Source of the DNA: Butyrivibrio sp. AC2005
GTDB taxonomy: Bacteria > Bacillota > Clostridia > Lachnospirales > Lachnospiraceae
NCBI RefSeq assembly: GCF_000424145.1
Contig: NZ_AUJI01000030.1
Span: 20,524-84,523, forward strand
Direction: 5' to 3'
DNA: 64,000 nucleotides
Both the position numbers and the translations under genes were made by a program. The notes beneath the pieces are model-generated. The model saw only the letters and a program-made list of their open reading frames with translations, did not search any database and had not been told where the DNA came from. Positions within the stretch are counted from its first letter, which is position 1, and the number at the start of each line of letters is the position of its first letter. Shown in pieces: positions 1-8,771 of the stretch.

Positions 1-120
1 CTTAGTTAATTATACAAAATTCCATGCTATCTGAGAACAGACAGACTTTTAGACAAAAAGGCGGCAGATATTACCTGTAAAATATTGTTCGACTCAGATA
101 TTCATGGTAGAATTTTCTTA

Positions 121-195
121 AATGTTGATATGTATAACATTTTTATATTCTAAAATGTTGATTTGAATGCATTTTAAACATTCCAAAATGTTGAT
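121..195. repeat. Three 33-bp-spaced direct repeats (AAATGTTGAT) upstream of the AAA ATPase
   Basis: The core AATGTTGAT occurs at 121-129, 154-162 and 187-195, at an exact 33-bp period. The first two units also share about two thirds of the remaining bases, for example CATTTT and ATTC. The last copy ends just before the ribosome binding site of the ATPase gene. Three helical turns between sites would put them on one DNA face, so an operator array is possible. No regulator can be named. Confidence 0.6.
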
Positions 196-206
196 GAGGT
201 GTCGTA

Positions 207-1514
207 ATGCTAAAAAGAAAAGTTACTGAGCAGCTGAAAAACTGGATTTCCGCCAAAGATAAGAAATGCCTTATCGTCAAAGGCGCTCGCCAGACTGGAA
301 AAACATATATAATTGAGCAATTCGCCCGTGATAACTACGAAGAAACCGTTGAAATCAACTTTAAAGAGACTCCTTCAGCCGCTGAGATTTTCTCAGGTGA
401 TCTGACTGTTGATAACATGGTCATGGCATTAAGATTCAGATTTCCGGAAAAGAAAATTGTTCCTGATAAAACGCTTATCTTTTTAGACGAGATCCAGGAA
501 TGTCCGGAAGCCATAACTTCACTTAAGTTCTGGGCTACAGATAACAGATATGACGTAATAGCTTCAGGCTCTCTTCTGGGTATAGATTACAAAAGATCAT
601 CATCCTACCCCGTAGGGTATGTTGATTACATCACAATGCATGGACTTGATTTCGAAGAATACCTCTGGGGACTTGGCATTTCTGATGACATGATAAGATC
701 ACTTCAATCCTTTTTTTCCGAGAAGAAGGCTGTTCCGGAAGGCATCCACAATCAGATGATGTCATATTACAGACAGTATATCGCCACCGGTGGTATGCCT
801 GAAGCTGTTCAAAAATATATAGATACCAAAGATTACAGAGAAGTAGATAAGGTACAGCGGAGCCTCCTGCAGGGTTATTTGTATGATATAGCTCATTACG
901 CAACTGCTGAAGAAAAGGTAAAGGCAGAAAAATGCTATCTTTCCCTTTCAAAGCAGCTCCTTGATAAGGAAAACCATAAATTTCAGTATAAAGAGATTGA
1001 ACATGGCGCAAGGGCTCAGAAGTATTACTCAAGCATAGACTGGCTCCTAAGAGCTGATATCATCCAGCTCTGCCGGCTTGTTTCTGATATGCGCTATGAT
1101 CTTGATGATTATGCAAGAGATGACTTTTTCCGGGCGTATACCACTGATCTATCGCTGCTTATAGCCATGAAGGATTTCTCATTAAAGCAGCATATCGTTG
1201 AAAACACGCTTTCCGGAAACACAAAAGGTGGATTGTTTGAGTGCGCCATTGCAGATGCTCTGATCAAAAAAGATTACTCTCTTTTCTTCTATAAAAATGA
1301 AACAACTAAAAAGGAAATAGATTTTCTGATTCAAAAAGATGGCAAGGTCATTCCAATAGAAGTAAAGAGCGGTAATACGCGTGCTACATCGCTTAATTCT
1401 GTGATAAAAAATAAATCCGATATAGATTTGGGATATAAGTTCATAGATGGCAACATAGGCGTAGGAGACGCAGGAATAATCACCCTTCCGTTATACATGG
1501 CTCTATTCATTTAA
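207..1514 (+). CDS. AAA-family ATPase with C-terminal DUF4143-type domain
   Basis: The 435-residue protein has a Walker A motif GARQTGKT at residues 26-33 and a Walker B segment LIFLDEIQE near residues 90-98. These are typical of the ATP-binding proteins annotated AAA_14/DUF4143. The C-terminus contains EIDFLIQKDGK followed by PIEVKSG, a D/E-x-K pattern like restriction-type nuclease folds, as seen in the DUF4143 family. A GAGGTG ribosome binding site precedes the ATG. The length is normal for the family. It stands alone, with three phased repeats in front and a terminator-like hairpin behind. The cellular role of this family is poorly known and I infer no specific function. Confidence 0.88.
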   Translation: MLKRKVTEQLKNWISAKDKKCLIVKGARQTGKTYIIEQFARDNYEETVEINFKETPSAAEIFSGDLTVDNMVMALRFRFPEKKIVPDKTLIFLDEIQECPEAITSLKFWATDNRYDVIASGSLLGIDYKRSSSYPVGYVDYITMHGLDFEEYLWGLGISDDMIRSLQSFFSEKKAVPEGIHNQMMSYYRQYIATGGMPEAVQKYIDTKDYREVDKVQRSLLQGYLYDIAHYATAEEKVKAEKCYLSLSKQLLDKENHKFQYKEIEHGARAQKYYSSIDWLLRADIIQLCRLVSDMRYDLDDYARDDFFRAYTTDLSLLIAMKDFSLKQHIVENTLSGNTKGGLFECAIADALIKKDYSLFFYKNETTKKEIDFLIQKDGKVIPIEVKSGNTRATSLNSVIKNKSDIDLGYKFIDGNIGVGDAGIITLPLYMALFI

Positions 1515-1573
1515 AAACATATCCATATAAATTTTGTTGCTGAATAAGCTTTACTATAAATCTTATATAACAC

Positions 1574-1616
1574 TTAAAGGGGGTTTGTTATTAATACAAA
1601 ACTCCCTTAAAACTTT
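1574..1616 (+). terminator. Terminator-like hairpin after the AAA ATPase
   Basis: A 15-nt imperfect stem (1574-1588 with 1596-1610; about 11 Watson-Crick pairs plus G-U) closes a 7-nt loop. It is followed by ACTTTTTAT. It lies 60 bp past the ATPase stop codon. Confidence 0.55.
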
Positions 1617-1679
1617 TTATACTTTCCAGCTTAAATAATTTAAGCTAAATGACATTTTTTGTAAAAAGACAAAAAGAAG

Positions 1680-1701
1680 AAAGCCCTGAAACATGGGCTT
1701 T
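1680..1701 (-). terminator. Terminator of the VOC protein gene
   Basis: AAAGCCC (1680-1686) pairs with GGGCTTT (1695-1701) around an 8-nt loop. On the minus strand the hairpin is followed by a T-rich tract (CTTCTTTTTGTCTTTTT), as expected for an intrinsic terminator of the minus-strand gene that ends at 1788. Confidence 0.75.
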
Positions 1702-1787
1702 CCACAAATTTCTTATTTTACACTTTTAGGTTAATCTGATAAGAGATAGTTATCATATATGTGCCTTCGCATATCTTTTTCAGCAAA

Positions 1788-2177
1788 TCATCCCTTAAGA
1801 TGCTGCATAAGCATTATTCCAAAACCTGAGGGAGATTCCATACGAGCACCTTTTATATAGGGTGAAACAATCAGGTTTCCCTCGCCCATACAATTACGGA
1901 AGCCCCTCTCCTCAAATAATTTATATGCTTCATCAAAATCATCAACGTTTATCCTAAGAATCGTAACATCCCGCGGAAATCCATTAGCCTTGACGATATC
2001 TAAGGCAAATCCATCTTCATTCTTCAACCTGATGACAGCCTCAACAGTATCGTCCACACTCTCGCTGGCAAGGCCATCTCTTTCATGTCTTTGCTGGAAT
2101 CCCAAGTCCTCGAATAGATGAAGCACAGACTCCACATCAGAAGTATGTATTGCCGGATTAAAACCTGTGATTTTCAT
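1788..2177 (-). CDS. VOC (glyoxalase/bleomycin resistance/dioxygenase) family protein
   Basis: A 129-residue protein made of one vicinal-oxygen-chelate unit with the usual bab-bbb layout: N-terminal MKITGFNPAIHTSD, then VLHLFEDLGF and a C-terminal MESPSGFGIMLMQ strand. A GGAGGG ribosome binding site precedes the start. It is clearly paralogous to the VOC protein at 20177-20548, with the same opening MKIT-FN and the same LFE-LGF helix. The substrate cannot be read from sequence. Members of this size act as isomerases, lyases or resistance proteins, usually as dimers. It appears monocistronic with its own terminator. Confidence 0.85.
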   Translation of the reverse strand: MKITGFNPAIHTSDVESVLHLFEDLGFQQRHERDGLASESVDDTVEAVIRLKNEDGFALDIVKANGFPRDVTILRINVDDFDEAYKLFEERGFRNCMGEGNLIVSPYIKGARMESPSGFGIMLMQHLKG

Positions 2178-2369
2178 TTTTATATCCCTCCTATCTCCCC
2201 GATAGCTTTACAACTCACCTCTATAAGTATTACTCGTATAAAAAGTATAGCATGAAAAAAATAATCTCCCTATTAAGTATTGTCCAATTTCATTAACTTT
2301 TCATAAAACCAGATAAAATTAATCTTCCTATCATGCTTAATTGTCCTATTTGATAATGTTTATATCGTT

Positions 2370-2413
2370 ACAGGACAATTATAATACAATTTTTCTTATT
2401 ATAATTGTCCTGT
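2370..2413. repeat. Perfect 17-bp inverted repeat within a TTGTCC-rich intergenic tract
   Basis: ACAGGACAATTATAATA (2370-2386) is repeated in perfect inverted form at 2397-2413 with a 10-nt spacer. The half-site AATTGTCCT-TTTG also occurs at 2338-2352, and a weaker TTGTCC at about 2280. There is no T-run typical of a terminator on either side. It could be an operator cluster or a relic of a small mobile element. Confidence 0.6.
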
Positions 2414-2523
2414 TTGCGTATTTTTTCATCTTAAGAGGACATCTATAGAAATTTTTGTAAAACAAAACTTGAGGTGATGTTTAATGCAAAAAAAACAATT
2501 AAAAACAGCAGATCATCACATTT

Positions 2524-2721
2524 TTATCGGTGATACTTAAATTCAAATTCATCAGCTATTCTTTTTATATCTTCCGGAAGTTTACTCAATAAGATGCTTT
2601 TTTGCTCCGTGTTCTGAATATATCCGTAGTATGCCTCTGCTATGCTGCCAGTAATGCAGGCAAGGGTATCAGTATCGCCACCTAAAAAAATAGCCTTGGA
2701 TATGGCATCCTCCAGATATAA
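2524..2721 (-). pseudogene. C-terminal remnant of an ADP-ribosylglycohydrolase
   Basis: Read on the minus strand, about 65 codons give a tail containing EDAISKAIFLGGDTDTLAC, then ITGSIAEAYYG, and end KYHR followed by TAA at 2526-2524. The GGDTDTLA and AEAYYG segments are the hallmark C-terminal metal-binding part of the DraG/ADP-ribosylglycohydrolase family (usually 250-330 residues). The D-x-D magnesium ligands are retained. Everything N-terminal is missing and there is no start codon. The fragment begins exactly where the terminator of the upstream GH130 gene sits, so a deletion has fused the two. Recognition of the family is confident; function is lost. Confidence 0.75.
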
Positions 2722-2724
2722 ATA

Positions 2725-2758
2725 AGAGCCGGATAGAACTATTTTTCCATCCGGCTCT
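2725..2758 (-). terminator. Terminator of the mannan operon
   Basis: AGAGCCGGAT (2725-2734) pairs perfectly with ATCCGGCTCT (2749-2758). On the minus strand the stem is followed by TTATTTATAT. It lies about 25 bp after the GH130 stop codon. Confidence 0.7.
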
Positions 2759-2780
2759 ACATTAACAATAAAATGATATT

Positions 2781-3953
2781 TTACTCATTCCTTAACACTT
2801 CAAGGTTTTTCTTTATAAGCTCACATCTTTGCTGAACGCACAGAACGCTTCTGCCGGGATCTTCCGGTGTTCCGAAGATATAATCACTAAGTAGCTCTAT
2901 GCTGGTCTTTGCAACATAGACCCTGGTATCACTTCCTGCGTAATATAGCAGGATGTCTCCGGTATCCTCCACAATTGCTCCATTTGAAAAAACAACATTG
3001 GACACGTCCCCTACCCGCTCCCAGCCAAGGGGGCCAAGAAGAAGTCCTCCGGGCTCAGCGATTACTTTCTCAGGATTATTAAGGTCTGTAGCATATGCAT
3101 AGAGGACATATCTCAGACCTGCTGCAGTATTTCTTACACCATGGGCAACATGAAGCCAGCCCTTATTGGTCTTTATCGGCACGATACATTCACCATTTTT
3201 GGCTTCTGTAATCTGATGATATTTCCTTCTGCTAAGAATTTTCTCTTCATCTATTACTGCATTTGTGATGTCATCACAAAGTCCAAAGCCTATTCCACCA
3301 CCGCTTCCTGTATCTATGAAGCTGTCCATCGGTCGTGTATAGAAAGCGTACTTCCCATCAACAAACTCAGGATGAAGGACAACGTTTCTCTGCTGAGGGG
3401 AGCGTTTTGTAACAAGATTGGGAAGTCTCTCCCATTTCTTAAGATCCTTAGTCCTTACGATACCTGCCGCAGCTACAGCAGCTGACAGATCGTTTGTGGA
3501 ATCATCATGGCTCTCAGAGCAGAACACTCCATAAATCCAGCCATCCTCATGCTGAGTAAGTCTCATATCATAGACATTTGTCTCCTCCTTGCAGGTATCA
3601 TCAAGAAGAATCGGATAGTCCCAGAATCTGAAATTGTCTATTCCGTTGTCACTCTCTGCTACTCCAAAGAATGACTTTCTGTCATTGCCTTCAATTCTGG
3701 CTACAAGATAATACTTCCCATTAAGCTTTATTGCTCCGGAATTAAGAACTGCATTTATTCCAAGACGTTCCTGGAAATTCGGATTTGTTTTTATATCAAG
3801 GTCATATCTCCAGGTAAGCGGAATATGCTCTCTTGTAAGAACCGGATAGGTATATCTTGTGTATACGCCGTTATAAAAATCAGATGGCTCGTTTTTTCTG
3901 GAAAGAAGCCTTTCCTGTCTGTCTTTTTCAATATAATATCTCTCATGCAACAT
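2781..3953 (-). CDS. GH130 4-O-beta-D-mannosyl-D-glucose phosphorylase
   Basis: The 390-residue protein matches GH130 subfamily 1 along its whole length: [16 protein letters not shown] near residue 28, [23 protein letters not shown] near 90, and the catalytic Asp region [15 protein letters not shown]. The subfamily phosphorolyses mannosyl-beta-1,4-glucose to alpha-mannose-1-phosphate and glucose in the cytoplasm; no signal peptide is present. The upstream gene is a cellobiose/mannobiose 2-epimerase whose 3' end overlaps this start by 11 bp, which is the classic pairing of this pathway. The ribosome binding site GGAGG lies about 12 nt before the ATG, inside the epimerase gene, suggesting translational coupling. 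GH130_2 (mannooligosaccharide phosphorylase) is the alternative but fits less well. Confidence 0.92.
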   Translation of the reverse strand: MLHERYYIEKDRQERLLSRKNEPSDFYNGVYTRYTYPVLTREHIPLTWRYDLDIKTNPNFQERLGINAVLNSGAIKLNGKYYLVARIEGNDRKSFFGVAESDNGIDNFRFWDYPILLDDTCKEETNVYDMRLTQHEDGWIYGVFCSESHDDSTNDLSAAVAAAGIVRTKDLKKWERLPNLVTKRSPQQRNVVLHPEFVDGKYAFYTRPMDSFIDTGSGGGIGFGLCDDITNAVIDEEKILSRRKYHQITEAKNGECIVPIKTNKGWLHVAHGVRNTAAGLRYVLYAYATDLNNPEKVIAEPGGLLLGPLGWERVGDVSNVVFSNGAIVEDTGDILLYYAGSDTRVYVAKTSIELLSDYIFGTPEDPGRSVLCVQQRCELIKKNLEVLRNE

Positions 3954-5106
3954 TTCTTGTTATTACCTCCAAACACATTCTTCCGTTATGGTACGGACAT
4001 TTCCAGGGTTCAACTATAGGCTCTTTTGCAGGAACACCTTCTGCATCCACATACCAGTACCATTCTGAGCCCTCTCTTTTATCAATAATGACTTCTTTTA
4101 TATAATCCCATAATGCCTTTGCAGCATTCAGGTATTCTTTCTTCTCAGGATGTCTTTCATATGCATCCAGAAAACCGTTTATGGCTTCTGCCTGAACCCA
4201 CCATACCCTGTCTTCTTTCACAATACCGTTTTCGGCTTCAACAGGTATGGATCTGCCATCAAATGCAACTTTATATACTTCGCTTACCAAATCATCTGTA
4301 ATTTTGCCAATTTTCTCTGAAAGCTCAGTATCGCACAGAATATCTGTAGTTCTGTTAATAAGCCATGCAGCTTCAATATCATGACCGTATGAATACAGAT
4401 CAACCAGCGAATTGTACTCCTTGTCAAAAAAGCATTCCTGCCTGTGGAGCTGCGGATTGTATATCTTTTTGCTCACTATATCCAATACTTCATATAAGGA
4501 TTTTCTGACCCTGTTGTCACCGGATACTCTGTAAAGCTCCGTATATCCTTCCATAACATGCAAAAGCGTGTTCATGCTCCTTGTCGCTTCCGTTCCATTC
4601 TCAGAAAGCTTCTCATTTGAAACAGGCTTAAACTCTCTGTCGAAAGCCTCCAGATATCCGTCCTCATCCCTCATCTTTTTCTCAATCAGCTCATAAAGTG
4701 ACAAAGCAAGCTTAAGCGCATCCTCATCACCGGAAGCATCATAATATGACGAAAGACCATAAATCGTAAAAGCCTGATTGTATGTATGCTTGGTAGTATC
4801 AAGGGGTGCTCCGTCATATGTAACTGACCAGAAACTGCCACCATCTTTTTTATCCAGGCAATACTTCAGAAGAAATTCATATGCATGTTTCGCTTCATCA
4901 AGAAGGCTCGCATCTCCAAGCACCTTATATGCACTTGAAAAGAACCACAGGATTCTGCTGTTAAGGATACAACTCTTTTCATACTTTCTGTCCACATTAA
5001 GGTCAAAATCCATATAGCCGTAATATCCGCCATATTCATCGTCCCTAAAGCCCTTCCAGAAAGGAATTATACCGTTTACAAGCTCCTGCCTTATTTCATT
5101 TACCAT
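3943..5106 (-). CDS. Cellobiose 2-epimerase (AGE family)
   Basis: About 387 residues forming an (alpha/alpha)6 barrel of the N-acylglucosamine/cellobiose 2-epimerase family. Visible active-site segments are [35 protein letters not shown] and [13 protein letters not shown], which carry the catalytic histidines and the Trp stack. In mannan loci the enzyme converts beta-1,4-mannobiose to mannosylglucose, the substrate of the adjoining GH130. I prefer the second ATG (5106) because AGGGG sits 8 nt before it but almost touches the first ATG at 5112. The first ATG overlaps the permease stop as TAATG. Cytoplasmic. Confidence 0.92.
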   Translation of the reverse strand: MVNEIRQELVNGIIPFWKGFRDDEYGGYYGYMDFDLNVDRKYEKSCILNSRILWFFSSAYKVLGDASLLDEAKHAYEFLLKYCLDKKDGGSFWSVTYDGAPLDTTKHTYNQAFTIYGLSSYYDASGDEDALKLALSLYELIEKKMRDEDGYLEAFDREFKPVSNEKLSENGTEATRSMNTLLHVMEGYTELYRVSGDNRVRKSLYEVLDIVSKKIYNPQLHRQECFFDKEYNSLVDLYSYGHDIEAAWLINRTTDILCDTELSEKIGKITDDLVSEVYKVAFDGRSIPVEAENGIVKEDRVWWVQAEAINGFLDAYERHPEKKEYLNAAKALWDYIKEVIIDKREGSEWYWYVDAEGVPAKEPIVEPWKCPYHNGRMCLEVITRNVA

Positions 5107-5111
5107 AGTCA

Positions 5112-5999
5112 TTACCCCTTTACCGCTCCGGCTGCAACACCGTTATATATCTGCTTCTGACATAGAAGGAAAATTATCAGCGCCGGAAGCAGTGACATAA
5201 TTACTCCTGCACAGATAAGATGATACTGATTACCCATAGGTCCGGTGAAGGTATAAAGTGATGTGGCTACTGTACAAAGTCTTCTCTTATCCTGCAGATA
5301 CAGGCTTGCACAGTAATACTCGTTATACACACCCACACCTTTTAATATCATGTTTGTCACTATTGCCGGTTTTAACAGAGGCAACAATATCCTTGAATAG
5401 ATCTGAAAATAATTAGCACCATCGAGAAATGCACTCTCATCAAGGGATACCGGAAGATTTTCAAAAAACTGTATATATATGTAAATGGACATAACGTCCG
5501 TTCCCATCATCATTATAATATAACCATACAAAGTATTGATCAGTCCCAGATTTCCCATGATCTCATAGACAGAAACCTGCATTGCAATCCCCGGAAGGAG
5601 TGCTGCAAATGTAAACATGTTTCTGATGAGACTGTTTCCAAGGAATTTAAATCTGTTAAGTACATATGCCAGCTGCGATCCGATAAGAGTTGAGCCGACA
5701 AGTACAAATACAAGGATTATAAATGAATTGAGAAATGCCCTGCCCATATTGGCCTGTGTGAAAGCTTTTACATAATTTGAAAAATTGAAAAAGTTTTCCG
5801 GCAGAGTCATAACATTTGTTCTCTGATATTCTTCTTCTGTTTTCAGCGATGTTATTACGCAGGAAATAATTGGAAGCACTGCCATTAACGCGCAGAATAT
5901 AACGGAAACATATTTTACACATATCCATACAACTCCACTTGCACTGATCTTTTTGCTCCTAACAATTTCCTTTTCCATTGTAACTGAGGCCACTGACAT
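5112..5999 (-). CDS. Sugar ABC transporter permease (MalG-type, CUT1)
   Basis: 295 residues with about six membrane spans and the binding-protein-dependent permease signature (EAA loop) ESAFLDGANYFQIYSRILLP near residues 185-205. The C-terminus ends in the NGVAAGAVKG motif typical of MalG-like subunits. The start overlaps the upstream permease stop (TAATG) and has a GGAGGG ribosome binding site, so the two subunits are translationally coupled. With the other permease and the binding protein it should form the importer for manno-oligosaccharides. No ATPase gene is nearby, so a shared MsmX-type ATPase encoded elsewhere is probably used, as is common for CUT1 systems in Firmicutes. Confidence 0.93.
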   Translation of the reverse strand: MSVASVTMEKEIVRSKKISASGVVWICVKYVSVIFCALMAVLPIISCVITSLKTEEEYQRTNVMTLPENFFNFSNYVKAFTQANMGRAFLNSFIILVFVLVGSTLIGSQLAYVLNRFKFLGNSLIRNMFTFAALLPGIAMQVSVYEIMGNLGLINTLYGYIIMMMGTDVMSIYIYIQFFENLPVSLDESAFLDGANYFQIYSRILLPLLKPAIVTNMILKGVGVYNEYYCASLYLQDKRRLCTVATSLYTFTGPMGNQYHLICAGVIMSLLPALIIFLLCQKQIYNGVAAGAVKG

Positions 6000-6952
6000 T
6001 ATTTCCCTCCTATCTGCTGTTTTGATTTTGCTGCAATTTTGCGCTGTTTCTTAAGTGTGCGCTCATCCGCATCGGTACCTGCATTCCTGAAAAGGAATCT
6101 GAATATGCCCTCCTGCAGGAACTTCGCAATGAAAATAATAACTAGCAGGAACACTGCCATAGCACTGGCAAGGCCAACCTTCTGACTTGTATGTGCGATG
6201 TCATTCATAACAACAAAGAACGTGCCTGTACCATTAGCTCCGCTTGTTATTACATAAGGGGGCTCAAATGCTGACAGTGAACCAGTGATTGAGAGGATCA
6301 CGTTAAGGGTTACTATAGTCTTAATGCTTGGCAGAATAATGTGCCAAAAGGTCTGCCACTTATTGGCTCCATCTATAGAAGCAGCTTCATAAAGTGTACT
6401 GTCAACAGACATCATTGCGCCAAGGAACAACACCATGGTCGATCCAAGATATCTCCATACCGAAGAATACACCAGTGACCAATTGTTTATGGACTGATCC
6501 TTAAGCCAATACGGCAGATTATCAAGGTTAAATCCTATCGTCTGTAGAACTGTATCAAGAACAAATCCCCTTGTATAAAAGAATTTAAAGATAAAACCGA
6601 TTGCTATACCATTTATCAGATAAGGGAAGAAAATAAATCCTTTCCAAAAATTCTCTGCCTTTACCTTAAAGCAAAATATTGTTGCAAGATAGAGCGCTGC
6701 AAATACCTGAACAACAGAACCAACCATATAATACAATGACAGCAAAAGCGTCCTCAGAATGTCCTCGCGTTTAAAAATCTGTATATAATTCCTAAGACCG
6801 ACAAATTTCCTTGGCCCAATATATTTCATATTATAAAAGCTGAACTGAACCATTTTTCCAAAAGGATAATATGTGAACAAGATCAGTAGCCCAACCGGAA
6901 TGATCAGGAAAGCCAGGATAACCTGCACCTGTTTCCATTTTCTTTTATTCAT
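5999..6952 (-). CDS. Sugar ABC transporter permease (MalF/UgpA-type, CUT1)
   Basis: 317 residues with about six transmembrane helices. The first begins right after MNKRKWKQ. The EAA-loop motif EAASIDGANKWQTFWHIILP lies near residues 188-208 and contacts the ATPase. The protein ends in a basic cytoplasmic tail (KKQRKIAAKSKQQ). A GGGAG ribosome binding site precedes the ATG. It lies between the binding-protein gene (96-bp gap) and the second permease (1-bp overlap). Substrate assignment to beta-manno-oligosaccharides rests on the operon, not on this sequence. Confidence 0.93.
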   Translation of the reverse strand: MNKRKWKQVQVILAFLIIPVGLLILFTYYPFGKMVQFSFYNMKYIGPRKFVGLRNYIQIFKREDILRTLLLSLYYMVGSVVQVFAALYLATIFCFKVKAENFWKGFIFFPYLINGIAIGFIFKFFYTRGFVLDTVLQTIGFNLDNLPYWLKDQSINNWSLVYSSVWRYLGSTMVLFLGAMMSVDSTLYEAASIDGANKWQTFWHIILPSIKTIVTLNVILSITGSLSAFEPPYVITSGANGTGTFFVVMNDIAHTSQKVGLASAMAVFLLVIIFIAKFLQEGIFRFLFRNAGTDADERTLKKQRKIAAKSKQQIGGK

Positions 6953-7047
6953 ATGGGTAACTCCCTTTCCTTTCTACAAGGCAGGAGCGGAATTATCTAA
7001 TTCCGCCCCTACACAACTACTTCATAATATAGTGTTATGAAAACCTA

Positions 7048-8562
7048 TTAGTACTTGATCTCAACTCCGCTAAGCTCCTGAGCTTCTGTCCATGCCTGAT
7101 TCCAGCTGTCCATAATCTCATCAAAGGTCATGTCACCATTTGAAGCGTGCTCTATGATTGACTGTACCTTTTTATCCCCACCGTTATTGACATTGAGCTC
7201 TGAATCAGAATTCAGTGTATCCTTAAGATCTTCTTCTCCGGGAAGTGCTGTTTCATCAGAAACATACTCAACTCCATCGAATGCTGCATAAAGATCAGGA
7301 TAATTGTTGTCTTCTGCATTGATTGGGATGCCTCCTTCGTTATAGGAGAATCCTGACTCATTTGTCATCCACTTAACAAATACGAGTGCTGCCAAACGAT
7401 TGTCGTCACTTGCATCCTTGTTGATTCCGAAAGCATAATCAGGTCCTGCAGAAGCATACTGCTTGCCGTTTACTTTAATAGGAAAGCTCATATATCCAAT
7501 ATCCTCAGGCTTATCACCTGCAGCCTGCATCTGTGAATATGCCCATGAACCAAGAACCATGGTTCCGATCTCACCTCTGTTGATCATACCCTTGCAGCCT
7601 TCCCAGTCTGTTGTAGAATAGTCATCCTCAATTAACCCTTCTGCTACTGCATCATAAAGTACTTTATATACGTTGTATGCATGTGTTCCATCGCCAGGAT
7701 CAGAGAAAGGATTAGCTGTGTGTGGAAGTTTCTGATTCATGTAGGTTGCATCACCTGTTGCAGTTCCTGCAATATAAGCATCCCAGGCACCCATTGTCCA
7801 TCCTGCAGCATAGTTTGTATAAAGCGGGATGGCATCTGTCTTCTCTTTAATCAGCTTAAGATCTTCAATAAACTCTTCAGGTGTTGTGGGTAATGTATCG
7901 ATACCTGCCTGCTCAAATACAGCCTTGTTATAGAGAACACCCTGTGCATTACCGGTTGAGGGGATTCCATAAACGATGTCATCGTACTGCTTATCTTTAG
8001 CAAAACGGATTACGCTTTCCATATTCTCAACTGTTCCATAGGGCATGAAATAATTTGCATACTCAGAAGCGTCAATTCCCGGAATCATCATAACATCACC
8101 CCAGTCACCTCCCTGGAGCCTTAAAAGAGAATCCTCTGCATAATCTGTGATTCCTTCAACATCTACTGTGATATTCGGATATACTTCATTGAATGCTGCA
8201 ATATATGATGCCCAGTTAGTTCCCGGATAATCATCTGCCAGCATATCTGTTCTGTGTGTAAGAAGCTTAATTGTTGTTGTTATGTCCTTACCGGTCTCAC
8301 CAAGAACTACTGAAGTGTAGTTGTTGTCAGCCACATCTACATCTGATGAAGAATTGTCAGCTGCATCCTCCGTAGCAGTCCCATTTTCAGCCTCCTCTGA
8401 TGAAGCCTCTTCACTACTGTTCTGTGTGTCTGCTGAATCTGCAGCAGCATCAACAGAATCCGCCTTAGGCGTTTCTTCTGTCTTTGCAGCCTGGCCACAT
8501 GCAGCAAGTGACATGGCAATTGATGATGCTGTCATTAACGCAACAAATTTCTTGAGTCTCAT
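7048..8562 (-). CDS. Extracellular solute-binding lipoprotein for manno-oligosaccharides
   Basis: 504 residues with a lipoprotein signal peptide: positive N-terminus MRLKK, hydrophobic core, and lipobox SLAAC with Cys22. A low-complexity Glu/Asp/Ser/Ala linker follows (about residues 28-80) and tethers the domain away from the membrane. From about residue 90 it is a family 1 solute-binding protein of the CUT1 type (segment GWTMGAWDAYIAGTATGD, C-terminal DSWNQAWTEAQ). It captures sugar at the cell surface for the two downstream permeases. The long AT-rich leader upstream contains CTTAA/TTAAG palindromes that may be LacI sites. Sugar specificity is inferred from context. Confidence 0.9.
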   Translation of the reverse strand: MRLKKFVALMTASSIAMSLAACGQAAKTEETPKADSVDAAADSADTQNSSEEASSEEAENGTATEDAADNSSSDVDVADNNYTSVVLGETGKDITTTIKLLTHRTDMLADDYPGTNWASYIAAFNEVYPNITVDVEGITDYAEDSLLRLQGGDWGDVMMIPGIDASEYANYFMPYGTVENMESVIRFAKDKQYDDIVYGIPSTGNAQGVLYNKAVFEQAGIDTLPTTPEEFIEDLKLIKEKTDAIPLYTNYAAGWTMGAWDAYIAGTATGDATYMNQKLPHTANPFSDPGDGTHAYNVYKVLYDAVAEGLIEDDYSTTDWEGCKGMINRGEIGTMVLGSWAYSQMQAAGDKPEDIGYMSFPIKVNGKQYASAGPDYAFGINKDASDDNRLAALVFVKWMTNESGFSYNEGGIPINAEDNNYPDLYAAFDGVEYVSDETALPGEEDLKDTLNSDSELNVNNGGDKKVQSIIEHASNGDMTFDEIMDSWNQAWTEAQELSGVEIKY

Positions 8563-8575
8563 TTTTGTATCCTCC

Positions 8576-8626
8576 CTTTACTTAATTTAAGTTTCCTATT
8601 TGCCTTAGGCTTAAATTTTAAGTTAA
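8576..8626. promoter_or_regulatory. Candidate LacI operators upstream of the binding-protein gene
   Basis: Two near-palindromes, ACTTAATTTAAGT (about 8579-8592) and CTTAAATTTTAAGTTAA (8610-8626), lie in the leader or promoter of the transporter operon. Related CTTAA...TTAA words occur upstream of the LacI genes (13335-13350) and upstream of GH26 (15650-15706). The shared occurrence at the three transcription units supports an operator role for one of the local LacI proteins. The region is AT-rich, so chance similarity cannot be excluded. Confidence 0.35.
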
Positions 8627-8685
8627 TTCTTATTATATTTATTAATTTGCATTTTTCAACCATAATTTTAAGAAAAAGCAAATAA

Positions 8686-8724
8686 AATGAGCCATTTCGT
8701 AAATAATTAACGAAATGGCTCATT
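8686..8724 (-). terminator. Intrinsic terminator after the sensor-GGDEF gene
   Basis: A perfect 15-bp stem, AATGAGCCATTTCGT (8686-8700) with its complement at 8710-8724, and a 9-nt loop. On the minus strand it is followed by TTATTTGCTTTTTC. It separates the GGDEF gene (stop at 8772) from the transporter operon, so these are distinct transcripts. Confidence 0.85.
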
Positions 8725-8771
8725 AACTTTTGTTGGTATTATCCAACTATTAACTATATATTTTACTTAAT

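Noticed and set aside
2484..2540. Plus-strand 18-codon ORF with a GAGGTG site before its ATG
   Set aside because: It lies antisense to the tail of the ADP-ribosylglycohydrolase remnant, which explains the sequence better.
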